Positions 17,225-25,460 of a stretch of 64,000 bases of DNA are shown here, piece after piece; within the stretch, counting starts at the first letter, position 1, and every line of letters begins with the position of its first letter. Origin of the DNA: Deltaproteobacteria bacterium (GTDB taxonomy: Bacteria; Acidobacteriota; Thermoanaerobaculia; Multivoradales; JAHZIX01); NCBI GenBank assembly GCA_022601195.1, contig JAHZIX010000041.1, positions 38,668 to 102,667 on the forward strand. Reading direction: 5' to 3'. The notes beneath the pieces were generated by a model, which was given only the letters and a program-made list of their open reading frames with translations, made no database searches and was not told the DNA's origin. The position numbers and the translations under genes are program-made.

Positions 17225-18685
17225 CTAACGACCACCGAGATGCCGATATAGGTTGAGATATTCCTGGCCCTGAACCTGCCAGGAAAAATCCTTGGCCATG
17301 CCGTTGAGAATCAGCTGGCGCCAGCTGTCCTGGTCCTTCCAACAATCCAGAGCTGCACTCAAGGCCCACCGAACGCCGTCCGCCGAGTAGTGGTCAAATA
17401 CGAAACCCGTGCCCTCCCCAGAGGCGGGATCGAAAAGCTGAACCGTGTCGGCGAGACCGCCGGTCTTTCTAACGATCGGTACCGTGCCGTAGCGCAAGCT
17501 ATACATTTGATTCAGGCCGCAAGGCTCGTAGCGGGAAGGCATCAGGAAGACGTCGCTACCAGCCTCGATGAGATGAGCCAAATCCTCGCTATATCCCCGG
17601 TAGTAGCAGACCTTTTCCGGAAAGGTCTGTTGAAGGCGGTGGAAAAAGCTCTCGTACCGCCCTTCTCCGGACCCCAGTAGCACTAGCCTCACATTGCGCC
17701 AGGCCAGCATCTCGGGCAAGGGTTCGAACAATAGGTCGATCCCCTTCTGGGCTGTCAACCGGGATACCAACCCGAACACCGGCGCCTTCTCGTCGTAGGG
17801 CAAATCGAGACTTCGCAGCAAATGCTGTTTGTTCTGGCGCTTTCCCGTTAAGTCTTCAGCGGAATAGGAGTGGGGGATCCGGGCGTCGGCTTCCGGGCTC
17901 CACTCCCCATAGTCCACCCCATTGACGATACCCACCAGAGAATCTGCCCGAGTCCGCAACAGATCCTCCAGCCCCATGCCGTACTCGGATGTTTGGATCT
18001 CTCGGGCATAGGTTCGGCTCACCGTACTGAGGCCATTCGCATAGAGAAGACCGGTCTTGAGAAAGTTGATGCGATCTGCAGCGAGATCCTCCTGATAGAG
18101 CAGGTCCGCACTGCCCTCGAGATCGAGGTCTCCCAAAGCCTTCGCCGAGAACACCCCCTGATAGCCGATGTTGTGAATGGCCAGGAGGGTTCGGGTCCGT
18201 GCAAAGAGACGATCCCAGCTGTAGTGCTGTTTGAGGTAGAGAGGAATGAGCGCCGTATGCCAATCGTTGCAGTGCACCACATCCGGAGCCCAACCCATCC
18301 TTTGGCAACACTCTAAACAAGCTCGGGAGAAGAAAGCGAAACGGATATGTTCATCCGGATCGCTGGTATATAGAGATTTGCGATGAAACAGAGCAGGGCA
18401 GTCGATGAAATACCGGTGGGAACCATCCCCAACTCCTGGGTCGGTCCATACGGAATAAGCGAAGCGCCGCCCCCCCATGGTCAAGGTGAGACGTTGAAGG
18501 TATTCCACCGGCAAAAGGGTTCGGCCGGCGGTCTCCAATTGTCGGTAGCGCGGCAAGAAAAGCCGAACATCCTGCCCTTCGCTACCGAGAAAGGAAGCGA
18601 GAGCAGCGGTGACGTCGGCGAGGCCACCCGTCTTGGCGTAGGGCACCGCCTCGGACGAGACCAAACAAATCTTCACGGCGGTCAT
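17225..18685 (-). CDS. glgA: Glycogen synthase (ADP-glucose type, GT5)
   Basis: 486 residues. The N-terminal KICLVSSEAVPYAKTGGLADV carries the KTGGLADV substrate loop. VHCNDWHTALIPLYLK is the typical H-containing block, and the C-terminal domain has RYEPCGLNQMYSLRYGT with the E-x7-E-like motif and KTGGLADTV. It transfers glucose from ADP-glucose to the growing alpha-1,4-glucan. An upstream ATG at 18715 is possible, but the ATG at 18685 has an AGAGGA Shine-Dalgarno and matches the family N-terminus. It is divergent from the ATP-grasp pair at 18814. No other glycogen genes are in the window. Confidence 0.96.
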   Translation of the reverse strand: MTAVKICLVSSEAVPYAKTGGLADVTAALASFLGSEGQDVRLFLPRYRQLETAGRTLLPVEYLQRLTLTMGGRRFAYSVWTDPGVGDGSHRYFIDCPALFHRKSLYTSDPDEHIRFAFFSRACLECCQRMGWAPDVVHCNDWHTALIPLYLKQHYSWDRLFARTRTLLAIHNIGYQGVFSAKALGDLDLEGSADLLYQEDLAADRINFLKTGLLYANGLSTVSRTYAREIQTSEYGMGLEDLLRTRADSLVGIVNGVDYGEWSPEADARIPHSYSAEDLTGKRQNKQHLLRSLDLPYDEKAPVFGLVSRLTAQKGIDLLFEPLPEMLAWRNVRLVLLGSGEGRYESFFHRLQQTFPEKVCYYRGYSEDLAHLIEAGSDVFLMPSRYEPCGLNQMYSLRYGTVPIVRKTGGLADTVQLFDPASGEGTGFVFDHYSADGVRWALSAALDCWKDQDSWRQLILNGMAKDFSWQVQGQEYLNLYRHLGGR

Positions 18686-18813
18686 GGTAAATATTTCCTC
18701 TTTCTGGGTCATCATACCGGCTCATAGAGCACGGCCCAAAAACCGCCGAAGCGGCTATACTGGCCACCGATTCGGTCGACCCAGAAAACGGATCGCCCGC
18801 TGGAGACAATCCC

Positions 18814-20037
18814 ATGCCCAATGTCGTTTTCGTCGCCCCATTTCTCATGCCCGCTACCCTTAGCTTCGTCGAAGCTACAGCGAACCTGCCAGGGGTGCGT
18901 CTGGGCCTCCTGAGCCAGCAACCGGCAGAGCATCTCCCGTCGAGCCTACGCCATCGCCTGGCAGCCCATTGGCGAGTCGACAATGCACTCGATGCCCAGC
19001 AGCTGGCTGACGGTACTCGCCAGCTGCAACGGGTTCTGGGAGGGCCCATCCATCGCTTGTTCGGCGCCCTAGAACAGTTGCAGGTCCCCCTCGGGGAGGT
19101 CCGCGATTCCTTGGGAATCGAGGGCATGGGAGCCGATGCGGCCAACAATTTCCGCGACAAGGCCCGCATGAAAACGGCCTTGAGACAGGCGGGCCTGCCC
19201 TGCGCCCGGCATCGGCTGGTGACCAGCCTGAAAGAAGCCAAAGACTTTGCTCTGGAAGTAGGATTTCCCATGGTCGTCAAGCCTCCCGATGGAGCTGGCG
19301 CCAAAGCGACCTTCCGCGTCGACTCCACGGAAGCCCTCCTAGAGGCTCTAGATCTGCTGCGACCGACCCCGGGGCGAGAAGCCCTCTTGGAAGAATTCAT
19401 CACGGGAGAAGAGTTCTCCTTCGAGACCCTCTCCATCCGCGGCCGGCCTGTGTGGAGCTCGGTGAGCCACTACCAGCCGACTCCCTTGGAAGTGCTGAGG
19501 AACCCCTGGATTCAGTGGTGCGTTCTCCTTCCCAAAGAGCTCGAAGATCCTCAATTCGCCGCGATCCATCAGGCAGGCCCCCAGGCCCTACAAACCCTGG
19601 GCATGGGAACGGGTCTCTCTCATATGGAGTGGTTCCGGCGCAGCGATGGCTCCATCGCCATTTCCGAGGTCGGCGCCCGACCCCCGGGAGCTCAGATCAC
19701 CACGCTGCTCTCCTACGCTCACGACACCAACTTCAAGGCCGTCTGGAGCCACCTGATGGTGTTTGATGAGCTCAAACTGCCACCCCGCCAATGGGCCACC
19801 GGCGCCGCCTTTCTGCGCGGCCAAGGGATCGGCAAAGTCAAGGACATCGAGGGCCTCGACCGGGCCCAAAAGGAGCTCGGGCCTCTGGTCGTCGAGACCA
19901 AGCTGCCCAGGGCTGGCCAATCCCCCGCCAGTGGCTACGAAGGGGAGGGCTACGTCATTCTGCGCCATCCAGAAACGAAAGTTGTCGAGCAGGCTCTTCG
20001 CCGGCTCGTGAGCTTGGTCCGGGTCCGCCTGGCCTGA
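18814..20037 (+). CDS. ATP-grasp ligase, paralogue 2 of 3
   Basis: 407 residues with the same architecture as the gene at 11408. The N-domain starts MPNVVFVAPFLMPATLSFVE. The core has FRDKARMKTALRQAGLPCAR, GFPMVVKPPDGAGAKATFRV, LLEEFITGEEFSF, and SHMEWFRRSDGSIAISEVG with RPPG. The C-terminal block GYVILRHPET corresponds to MRLRHPDY in paralogue 1. The catalytic lysine and metal-binding Glu are retained, so it is predicted active. A GGAGACA Shine-Dalgarno precedes the ATG. The next paralogue starts 25 bp downstream, so the two form a tandem pair. Substrates are unknown. Confidence 0.87.
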   Translation: MPNVVFVAPFLMPATLSFVEATANLPGVRLGLLSQQPAEHLPSSLRHRLAAHWRVDNALDAQQLADGTRQLQRVLGGPIHRLFGALEQLQVPLGEVRDSLGIEGMGADAANNFRDKARMKTALRQAGLPCARHRLVTSLKEAKDFALEVGFPMVVKPPDGAGAKATFRVDSTEALLEALDLLRPTPGREALLEEFITGEEFSFETLSIRGRPVWSSVSHYQPTPLEVLRNPWIQWCVLLPKELEDPQFAAIHQAGPQALQTLGMGTGLSHMEWFRRSDGSIAISEVGARPPGAQITTLLSYAHDTNFKAVWSHLMVFDELKLPPRQWATGAAFLRGQGIGKVKDIEGLDRAQKELGPLVVETKLPRAGQSPASGYEGEGYVILRHPETKVVEQALRRLVSLVRVRLA

Positions 20038-20062
20038 GCGTTTACATATTTAGGGAGCGACT

Positions 20063-21283
20063 ATGAAGGTGTTGATGTTCTCACCGGGATTCCCGGCCGA
20101 GATGCCGCGGTTCACCCGCGGCCTTGCCCAGGCTGGTGCGCAGGTACTGGGCCTCGGCGACCAGCCCGAGGCGATGCTGCCGCAGGAGGCCAAAGATCAT
20201 CTTTCCGCTTACCTGCGAGTCCCCAACCTGTGGGATGAAGATGCTGTGATTCGGGCGGTGAGTGACTGGATCCGCCCCATGGGAGAACTCGACCGGGTGG
20301 AATGTCTCTGGGAGCCGGGGATGATGCTCGCCGCCCGCCTTCGCCAAGCCCTGGGTGTTCCCGGCATGACTCCGGACCAAACCGTTCTCTTCCGAGACAA
20401 GGAAGCCATGAAACAGGCCTTGGATGCCGCCGGCATTCGTACTCCTCGACACGCCAGCGCACGCACTGCTGGCGAGATGCGCTTCGCAGCCGAGCGCATT
20501 GGCTATCCACTGATCATCAAGCCCATTGCCGGCGCCGGCAGCGCGGATACTTACCGGGTCGAAGATGCCACCGAGTTGGAAAGAGTGCTTCGGCTGGTGC
20601 GCCATGTGCCGGAGGTCAGTGTCGAAGAGTTCATCGACGCTCACGAATTCACCTTCGACACCATTTGCTCGGGTGGCGAGATTCTCTTCGAGAACATTGC
20701 CTGGTACCGCCCGAATGTACTGGTAGCCCGCTCCCTGGAATGGGTCAGCCCACAGACCGTCAACTTGCGAGACCTCTCTACTCCCCAGCTCGAGGCGGGC
20801 CGCCAACTGGGCCGCAAAGCCCTCAAAGCCCTCGGCTTCGAAACCGGATTTACTCACATGGAGTGGTTTCTCAAGGAAGATGGCGAAGCGGTCTTCGGTG
20901 AAATCGGTGCCCGTCCTCCGGGAGCCCGCTCCGTTGACATCATGAACTACACCTGCGACACGGACGTCTACGTCGGTTGGGCAGAGGCCGCCTGCTTCGG
21001 ACGTTTCTCTCAACCCACCCACCGCCTCTACAACGCCGCAGTCATCTTCAAACGAGCTCAGGGCGAAGGCAGGATTCAGCGGGTCGAGGGCCTGGAGCAT
21101 CTTCTCGCCCACTTTGGCGAGCACGTCGTTTGTGTCGACCTCCTTCCCCAGGGCCATCCCCGCCGCAATTGGAAGCAGACCCTGCTATCCGACGGCTATC
21201 TCATCGTCCGCCATCCCGATCTCCAAGCGACCACAGAGATGGCGGATCGGGTGGGAAGTGAGTTGCAGATGTACGCTGGGTAG
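20063..21283 (+). CDS. ATP-grasp ligase, paralogue 3 of 3
   Basis: 406 residues, third member of the family. The N-domain is MKVLMFSPGFPAEMPRFTRG, and LGVPGMTPDQTVLFRDKEAM precedes AGIRTPRH. Core motifs are GYPLIIKPIAGAGSADTYRV, SVEEFIDAHEFTFDTI, THMEWFLKEDGEAVFGEIG and RPPGARS. The C-terminal DGYLIVRHPDL block is shared with the paralogues. An AGGGAG Shine-Dalgarno is 5 bases before the ATG. It follows paralogue 2 by 25 bp and ends before a strong bidirectional hairpin. Three diverged copies suggest sequential ligations with different substrates; that is inference. Confidence 0.87.
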   Translation: MKVLMFSPGFPAEMPRFTRGLAQAGAQVLGLGDQPEAMLPQEAKDHLSAYLRVPNLWDEDAVIRAVSDWIRPMGELDRVECLWEPGMMLAARLRQALGVPGMTPDQTVLFRDKEAMKQALDAAGIRTPRHASARTAGEMRFAAERIGYPLIIKPIAGAGSADTYRVEDATELERVLRLVRHVPEVSVEEFIDAHEFTFDTICSGGEILFENIAWYRPNVLVARSLEWVSPQTVNLRDLSTPQLEAGRQLGRKALKALGFETGFTHMEWFLKEDGEAVFGEIGARPPGARSVDIMNYTCDTDVYVGWAEAACFGRFSQPTHRLYNAAVIFKRAQGEGRIQRVEGLEHLLAHFGEHVVCVDLLPQGHPRRNWKQTLLSDGYLIVRHPDLQATTEMADRVGSELQMYAG

Positions 21284-21359
21284 AGACCGGTTAGAAACCA
21301 GGTCGGCACAGACAGCCCACCGGCCCGCATTTTGGGACGGAATAGAAGCTCCCTTCGCC

Positions 21360-21386
21360 CGAGGGCGGGCCTCTTGCCCGCCCTCG
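21360..21386. terminator. Strong GC hairpin between convergent genes (bidirectional terminator)
   Basis: CGAGGGCGGG (21360-21369) and CCCGCCCTCG (21377-21386) form a perfect 10-bp stem with a 7-nt loop. It lies between the stop of the third ATP-grasp gene and the stop of the convergent 21405-21950 gene. There is no long T tract. Confidence 0.75.
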
Positions 21387-21404
21387 AATGGAGGAGACAG
21401 GCTC

Positions 21405-21950
21405 CTAACCCGAAACGCTCTTCTCATGGATCAGGCGTGGGAGCTTCCCCCACACCACCTCGGCATACAAGCGTTGTCGCGCCTCAGAATCCCGAGGGCG
21501 AGCCCAATCCCAGCCGATTCCTTCCCAATCGGGATGTTTGGGGTCGAGCCCCAGAGTCTCGATGAAATGCTGATCCACGATGAAGAACTGACGCCGATAG
21601 ACGAGTAGATAGCCTCCGGTCTCCTCTCGAATCCGAGCCGCCTCGCCATAAGAGGCACTCCAGATGTTCGAATGAGCGAAAGCCCCTTTGGGGTAGAGCA
21701 AGGTACCGAAATCTTCGGTTTCTTGCCCCGCCAAAACAGCGGAAGCCTGTGACCAGCCGCTAAAACCCAACTCTTGGGCAACGACCGCCAAACAGTGGCG
21801 GCGCTGAGTGGTTTCGCCCAAAGAGTCGCTATCTATGGCATTTAGCTCTTTCAACTGACGCAATCGCCGTCGAGCATCACGGTCACCATGTTGGACCTGA
21901 CGATGGAGAATCCGAGCATAGGACTTGAGATCTTGAATGAGGTGGGACAC
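21405..21950 (-). CDS. Conserved hypothetical protein (GFSGW / NIWSASY motifs)
   Basis: 181 residues, predicted soluble. Blocks that look conserved are LGFSGWSQASAVLAG, FGTLLYPKGAFAHSNIWSAS, GYLLVYRRQFFIVDQHFIET and LGLDPKHPDWEGIGWDW. I recall similar unannotated proteins in proteobacteria, with the same order of motifs, but no function. The N-terminal helix is rich in Arg/Gln. It is convergent with the ATP-grasp pair and separated from it by a strong hairpin, so it is probably its own transcription unit. A role cannot be assigned. Confidence 0.75.
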   Translation of the reverse strand: MSHLIQDLKSYARILHRQVQHGDRDARRRLRQLKELNAIDSDSLGETTQRRHCLAVVAQELGFSGWSQASAVLAGQETEDFGTLLYPKGAFAHSNIWSASYGEAARIREETGGYLLVYRRQFFIVDQHFIETLGLDPKHPDWEGIGWDWARPRDSEARQRLYAEVVWGKLPRLIHEKSVSG

Positions 21951-22604
21951 TGCTTGCCTCCTGAGTCATGGGCCTCTACCCGCTCCATCGGGGCCCGAGA
22001 AGGTCGCAGTTGGTGGTGGCGACGAGAAACTGCAGGGTGATTCGACTTTCGGCGGGGAAGGCGCCCCTGCGCACCGTCCCTTCAGTCTATCAGGATTCGC
22101 AGTGTCCACCAGCCTTTGCAGTCTTCGAGGAGATCGCTGCACTTAGGGAGTGACGAGTCAGCAGATGGGAAATCTCTCGGAAGATGATTGGGACACGAGG
22201 GCCGAAGCATCCCAGAACCTCACAAGCGATCTTCTCGATCCTCTTGCAAGGCCTCGAGAACGCTGATTCCCAAGTCGAGAGGAGGGGTTGCGAAACTATC
22301 TGCAGCATCACCCTTTCCGGGCCGCAGAAGACCTCCTTGAAGGAGCCGGTCTCGCCGAGCCGCGCTGGATCGCCTCCTCCACCGGAAGGTGGGTTCAGAG
22401 TTGCCACAGCCACCCTCGCTGAGAATCTTCACTTCCCCTCCGCCTGACCTCTCGAAGGGAAGAGGAAAGCTGTGCCTCGAGGTCTGTTTTGAAAACTTCG
22501 TTCATTGGACCCATCCGATCAGATTGATCAGACTCCTCAAGTCCGCGGCGATTCCAACAGAGATGCGAGACTCTCCGACCCCAATGATTCTAGGGTCTCA
22601 AGCT
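21951..22604. other. Gene-free interval of about 650 bp
   Basis: Only short frames with no recognisable protein character. It contains the 15-mer TTAGGGAGTGACGAG at 22143-22157, which recurs in the gap at 57417-57431. A 107-codon minus frame (22090-22413) and an overlapping one were examined and show no family features. It may be decayed sequence at the edge of the biosynthetic region. Confidence 0.5.
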
Positions 22605-23087
22605 TTAGGGGCGCAGAAAAAGCTGCGTCACCCAATACCGATTGCCCCCCCTCGCCACCCCAACACCTAGCTCCCGGAATTCCGGGTCGAGAATGTTGAC
22701 GCGATGCTCCGCGCTCCCCATGAAGGCCGGGTGAAGATCCTCAGGACGCTGACTCATCCCGACATTCTCAGCGAGCAGCGAATAGGTAAAGCCCGCCGCT
22801 CTCACCCGTTCCACCGTGCCCAAACCCTGGGCTCCCAAGTGGCCCAGCTGGTCGTTGTCTCTCATCCAAACGCTGTGGGCGCGGGCCACTTGAGCGAGCC
22901 CTCCATCGAGAGCCAATGCCCCGAGTTGCCGACTGGACCTCTCTTGACGGATCGATTCGATCAACATCGACTCCACCGCCGCTGCCTCCGGTTGACTCAG
23001 GTTGACGGATGTTGGCGAGGAAGAACCCTGACATCCAGAGAGAAGGACTCCTAGACACCCGACGAGGCAAACGAAACATCGGTACAT
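22605..23087 (-). CDS. CAP/SCP-domain lipoprotein
   Basis: 160 residues. The signal peptide ends in a lipobox (LLSGC), so the mature protein should be lipid-anchored at Cys19. The CAP domain follows: IRQERSSRQLGALALDGGLA, ARAHSVWMRDNDQLGHLG, LAENVG, AEHRVNILDPEFRELGVGVA and YWVTQLFL. It is a minimal single-domain CAP protein, unlike the larger exported one at 8909-9928. It is divergent from the biosynthetic operon at 23472 and separated from it by a 384-bp gap. Function within the CAP superfamily is not inferable. Confidence 0.85.
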   Translation of the reverse strand: MYRCFVCLVGCLGVLLSGCQGSSSPTSVNLSQPEAAAVESMLIESIRQERSSRQLGALALDGGLAQVARAHSVWMRDNDQLGHLGAQGLGTVERVRAAGFTYSLLAENVGMSQRPEDLHPAFMGSAEHRVNILDPEFRELGVGVARGGNRYWVTQLFLRP

Positions 23088-23471
23088 CTCTCAGCACTCC
23101 TTGGTAGGGCCAGGCCGGGCACCCGGAAAAGCACCGGGCCAAGCATCAGGAAGAACATCGGGCCCCTGGTTTGACTCCTGACTGAATCTACACGCTAGAA
23201 CCCATGGAATGAACCGGTCATGACGGTGACTCCAAAAGCGCTCAAAGAGCTGCCCTGATTCTGTAGAAAGCCAAGCCATGACTTGCAATTGTACCGGTTT
23301 AGACCCAACTCCACGGTTCCTGGAGTCCTGTAAGCCAATGGAAGAGAAACAAACTCCTCGGCAACCCGCTACTACCGAGAGGCTCGAAGGGAACGAAGCA
23401 AGCATAGGTTCGGGGTTCAGACGCTCGAGCCCACCACACTCCCGAGTTCCTCAAGAGTTCAGAGGTGCTCC
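23088..23471. other. Divergent intergenic region upstream of the biosynthetic operon
   Basis: 384 bp between the CAP lipoprotein and the adenylation-ACP gene; it must hold the promoter of the whole loader-PKS-NRPS operon. I see a 12-bp tandem array at 23119-23166 and no convincing sigma-70 pair or coding frame. Confidence 0.5.
23119..23166. repeat. 12-bp degenerate tandem repeat, four copies (intergenic)
   Basis: Units GCACCCGGAAAA, GCACCGGGCCAA, GCATCAGGAAGA and ACATCGGGCCCC follow one another. They lie 32 bp upstream of the CAP lipoprotein start and in the promoter region of the PKS operon, outside any gene. Confidence 0.7.
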
Positions 23472-25451
23472 TTGGTAAACATCGCTCGTAGCGTCGAGTT
23501 GGGAGGGAAGAAATGGCCTACCCGACCAGCTCTCCTATTCCAAGGAACCTCCACGACCTACCGGGATCTGGACCAGCGCTCCCACCTCTTGGCGAGCGGT
23601 TTCCAAAGCCAAGGCCTCGCCCGAGGAGACCGCATTGCCCTGCTCTTGCCTAACTCTCCCCAATTCGTCGAATGCTATTTGGCAACCCTCAAGCTCGGCG
23701 CCATCGCCGTCTCTCTCAATCCTGCCCTGGCCCCGGAGGAAGTGGGATTCCAACTCCGCGACTGTGGCGCCAGCGCCCTCGTGACGACATCGCTCTTGGT
23801 AGGGGCGGTTCCGCACCAGACGCTTCCGGAGCTGAAGCAGATCTGGATCGCGGACGGAGAGTCCACGAAACATCCCTCCCTGGCTCAGCTCTTCACCGCC
23901 CCACTGACTCCGCAATTCCACACAGCCGAGATGAGCCCGGAGGAACCCGCCGCCATCGTCTACACCTCCGGCACGATGGGCCAGCCCAAAGGGGCGACCC
24001 TGTCCCACGGCAACATCCTCTCCAATATGGCAGCCAAGAAGCGCTGCTTGGGCATCCGTCCGGAGGATCGACTGCTCCTCTTTCTCCCTCTCTTTCACTG
24101 CTTTGGGCAAAACGCGGTGCTCAACAGCGGCCTCGGAGCTGGAGCCACCCTGGTGCTTCATGCCGGCTTCGAGATGGAGCGAGTCCTGAAGTCTATCGCC
24201 GACGATCAGGTGACGATGTTCTTTGGAATCCCCACCACCTTTCTTCTCCTGGAGGAAAAGGCCTCGCCGGCAGCCCTCGCCGGAGTCCGATATTTCTTTT
24301 CCGCCGCCACCACTCTGCCCCGCAGCTTGGAACAGCGCTGGAGAGAGCGATTCGGGAAGGTGATTCACCAGGGCTACGGCCTTACGGAGACCTCGCCATT
24401 CGCTAGCTACAACCACCTACGGGAGTACCGCGAGGGTTCCATCGGGATGCCCATCGAAGGCGTAGAGATGGAAATTGTCGATCCGGATTCCGGTTCGGTT
24501 CTCGGTCCCGGCGAGGCTGGGGAGATCACCATTCGAGGGCACAACGTCATGTTGGGCTATTGGCAGCGCCCTGAGGAAACCGCGGCGGCCATTCGGAACG
24601 GTTGGTTCTTCACCGGTGACATTGGCCGCCGGGACGAGGATGGCTACTACTACATTGAAGACCGCCTCAAAGACATGGTCAGCGTCGGTGGCCTCAAGGT
24701 CTATCCGGCGGAGGTAGAAAATGTCCTCCATCAACATCCACAAGTAGCGGATGCAGCTGTTTTTGGCACACCGGAGCCTCTGTTGGGGGAACGGGTTGAA
24801 GCTCGAGTGGTGCTGCAGGAGAAGTCCGACATCTCGCCCCCGGACCTGGAAGACTTCTGCCGCAGCCGGCTGGCCCAGTTTAAGGTTCCGACGCAGATCC
24901 GGTTCGTCACCGAGCTGCCGCGAAGCCCCAGTGGCAAGCTCTTGAAGCGCACGCTTCGGCAACAGGCTCTGGAGGAAGCAAAGGCAGGCGGCGAATCGCC
25001 CACGCCCCTTCCCAACTCGCCGAACTCAAAGACGAGCCCACAGGCAAGCTCACAGGCAAGCCCTCAGAGGAACCAGGGAAACCGAGAGGGCACCGACCAA
25101 CTCGATCATTGGTTGAGATCCTGGTTGGCCGAAGCTCTGGGAACAGTGGTGGAACGGGTCCCCTCCGACAGCAGTTTCTTCGACCTGGGGCTCGATTCCG
25201 CCCTGGCGGTTCGGTTGGCTACGGAGCTGAGCCACTTTACGGGCCACACCATCGAGGCCACTGCCCTGTGGAACCACACCACCGTCGAGGCCCTGAGCCG
25301 ATTTGCCCAAAGGCTTCCAACATCCCCACGAGAGCTACGAATCACCGAAGCCCCTTCTAAAACCACCGAACCTACGGAAGATCTGAGCGGCTTCTCCGAC
25401 GACCACCTGGCAGAGCTGCTTCGCGCCGAGATCGCTGGCACCGAGTCATAA
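23472..25451 (+). CDS. Adenylation (acyl-AMP ligase) - ACP loading protein
   Basis: 659 residues. Residues 1-500 form an acyl-activating enzyme: VYTSGTMGQPKGATLSH, YGLTETSPF, FTGDIGRRDEDGYYYIEDRL, VGGLKVYPAEVE and the C-terminal lysine loop SPSGKLLKRTL. After a Ser/Pro/Gln linker with a 12-bp duplication (QASS/QASP) comes a carrier domain with FFDLGLDSALAV (Ser576). It should activate a carboxylic acid and load it onto its own phosphopantetheine arm as starter for the PKS 10 bp downstream. The start is a TTG with AGAGGTG six bases upstream. Substrate is not readable; an aryl-acrylate is plausible given the ammonia-lyase at 52223. Confidence 0.88.
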   Translation: MVNIARSVELGGKKWPTRPALLFQGTSTTYRDLDQRSHLLASGFQSQGLARGDRIALLLPNSPQFVECYLATLKLGAIAVSLNPALAPEEVGFQLRDCGASALVTTSLLVGAVPHQTLPELKQIWIADGESTKHPSLAQLFTAPLTPQFHTAEMSPEEPAAIVYTSGTMGQPKGATLSHGNILSNMAAKKRCLGIRPEDRLLLFLPLFHCFGQNAVLNSGLGAGATLVLHAGFEMERVLKSIADDQVTMFFGIPTTFLLLEEKASPAALAGVRYFFSAATTLPRSLEQRWRERFGKVIHQGYGLTETSPFASYNHLREYREGSIGMPIEGVEMEIVDPDSGSVLGPGEAGEITIRGHNVMLGYWQRPEETAAAIRNGWFFTGDIGRRDEDGYYYIEDRLKDMVSVGGLKVYPAEVENVLHQHPQVADAAVFGTPEPLLGERVEARVVLQEKSDISPPDLEDFCRSRLAQFKVPTQIRFVTELPRSPSGKLLKRTLRQQALEEAKAGGESPTPLPNSPNSKTSPQASSQASPQRNQGNREGTDQLDHWLRSWLAEALGTVVERVPSDSSFFDLGLDSALAVRLATELSHFTGHTIEATALWNHTTVEALSRFAQRLPTSPRELRITEAPSKTTEPTEDLSGFSDDHLAELLRAEIAGTES

Positions 25452-25460
25452 GGAACGAGC

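Noticed and set aside
22090..22413. 107-codon minus frame in the 22-kb gap
   Set aside because: No motif, poor start context and an overlapping equally long frame on the other strand; treated as non-coding.
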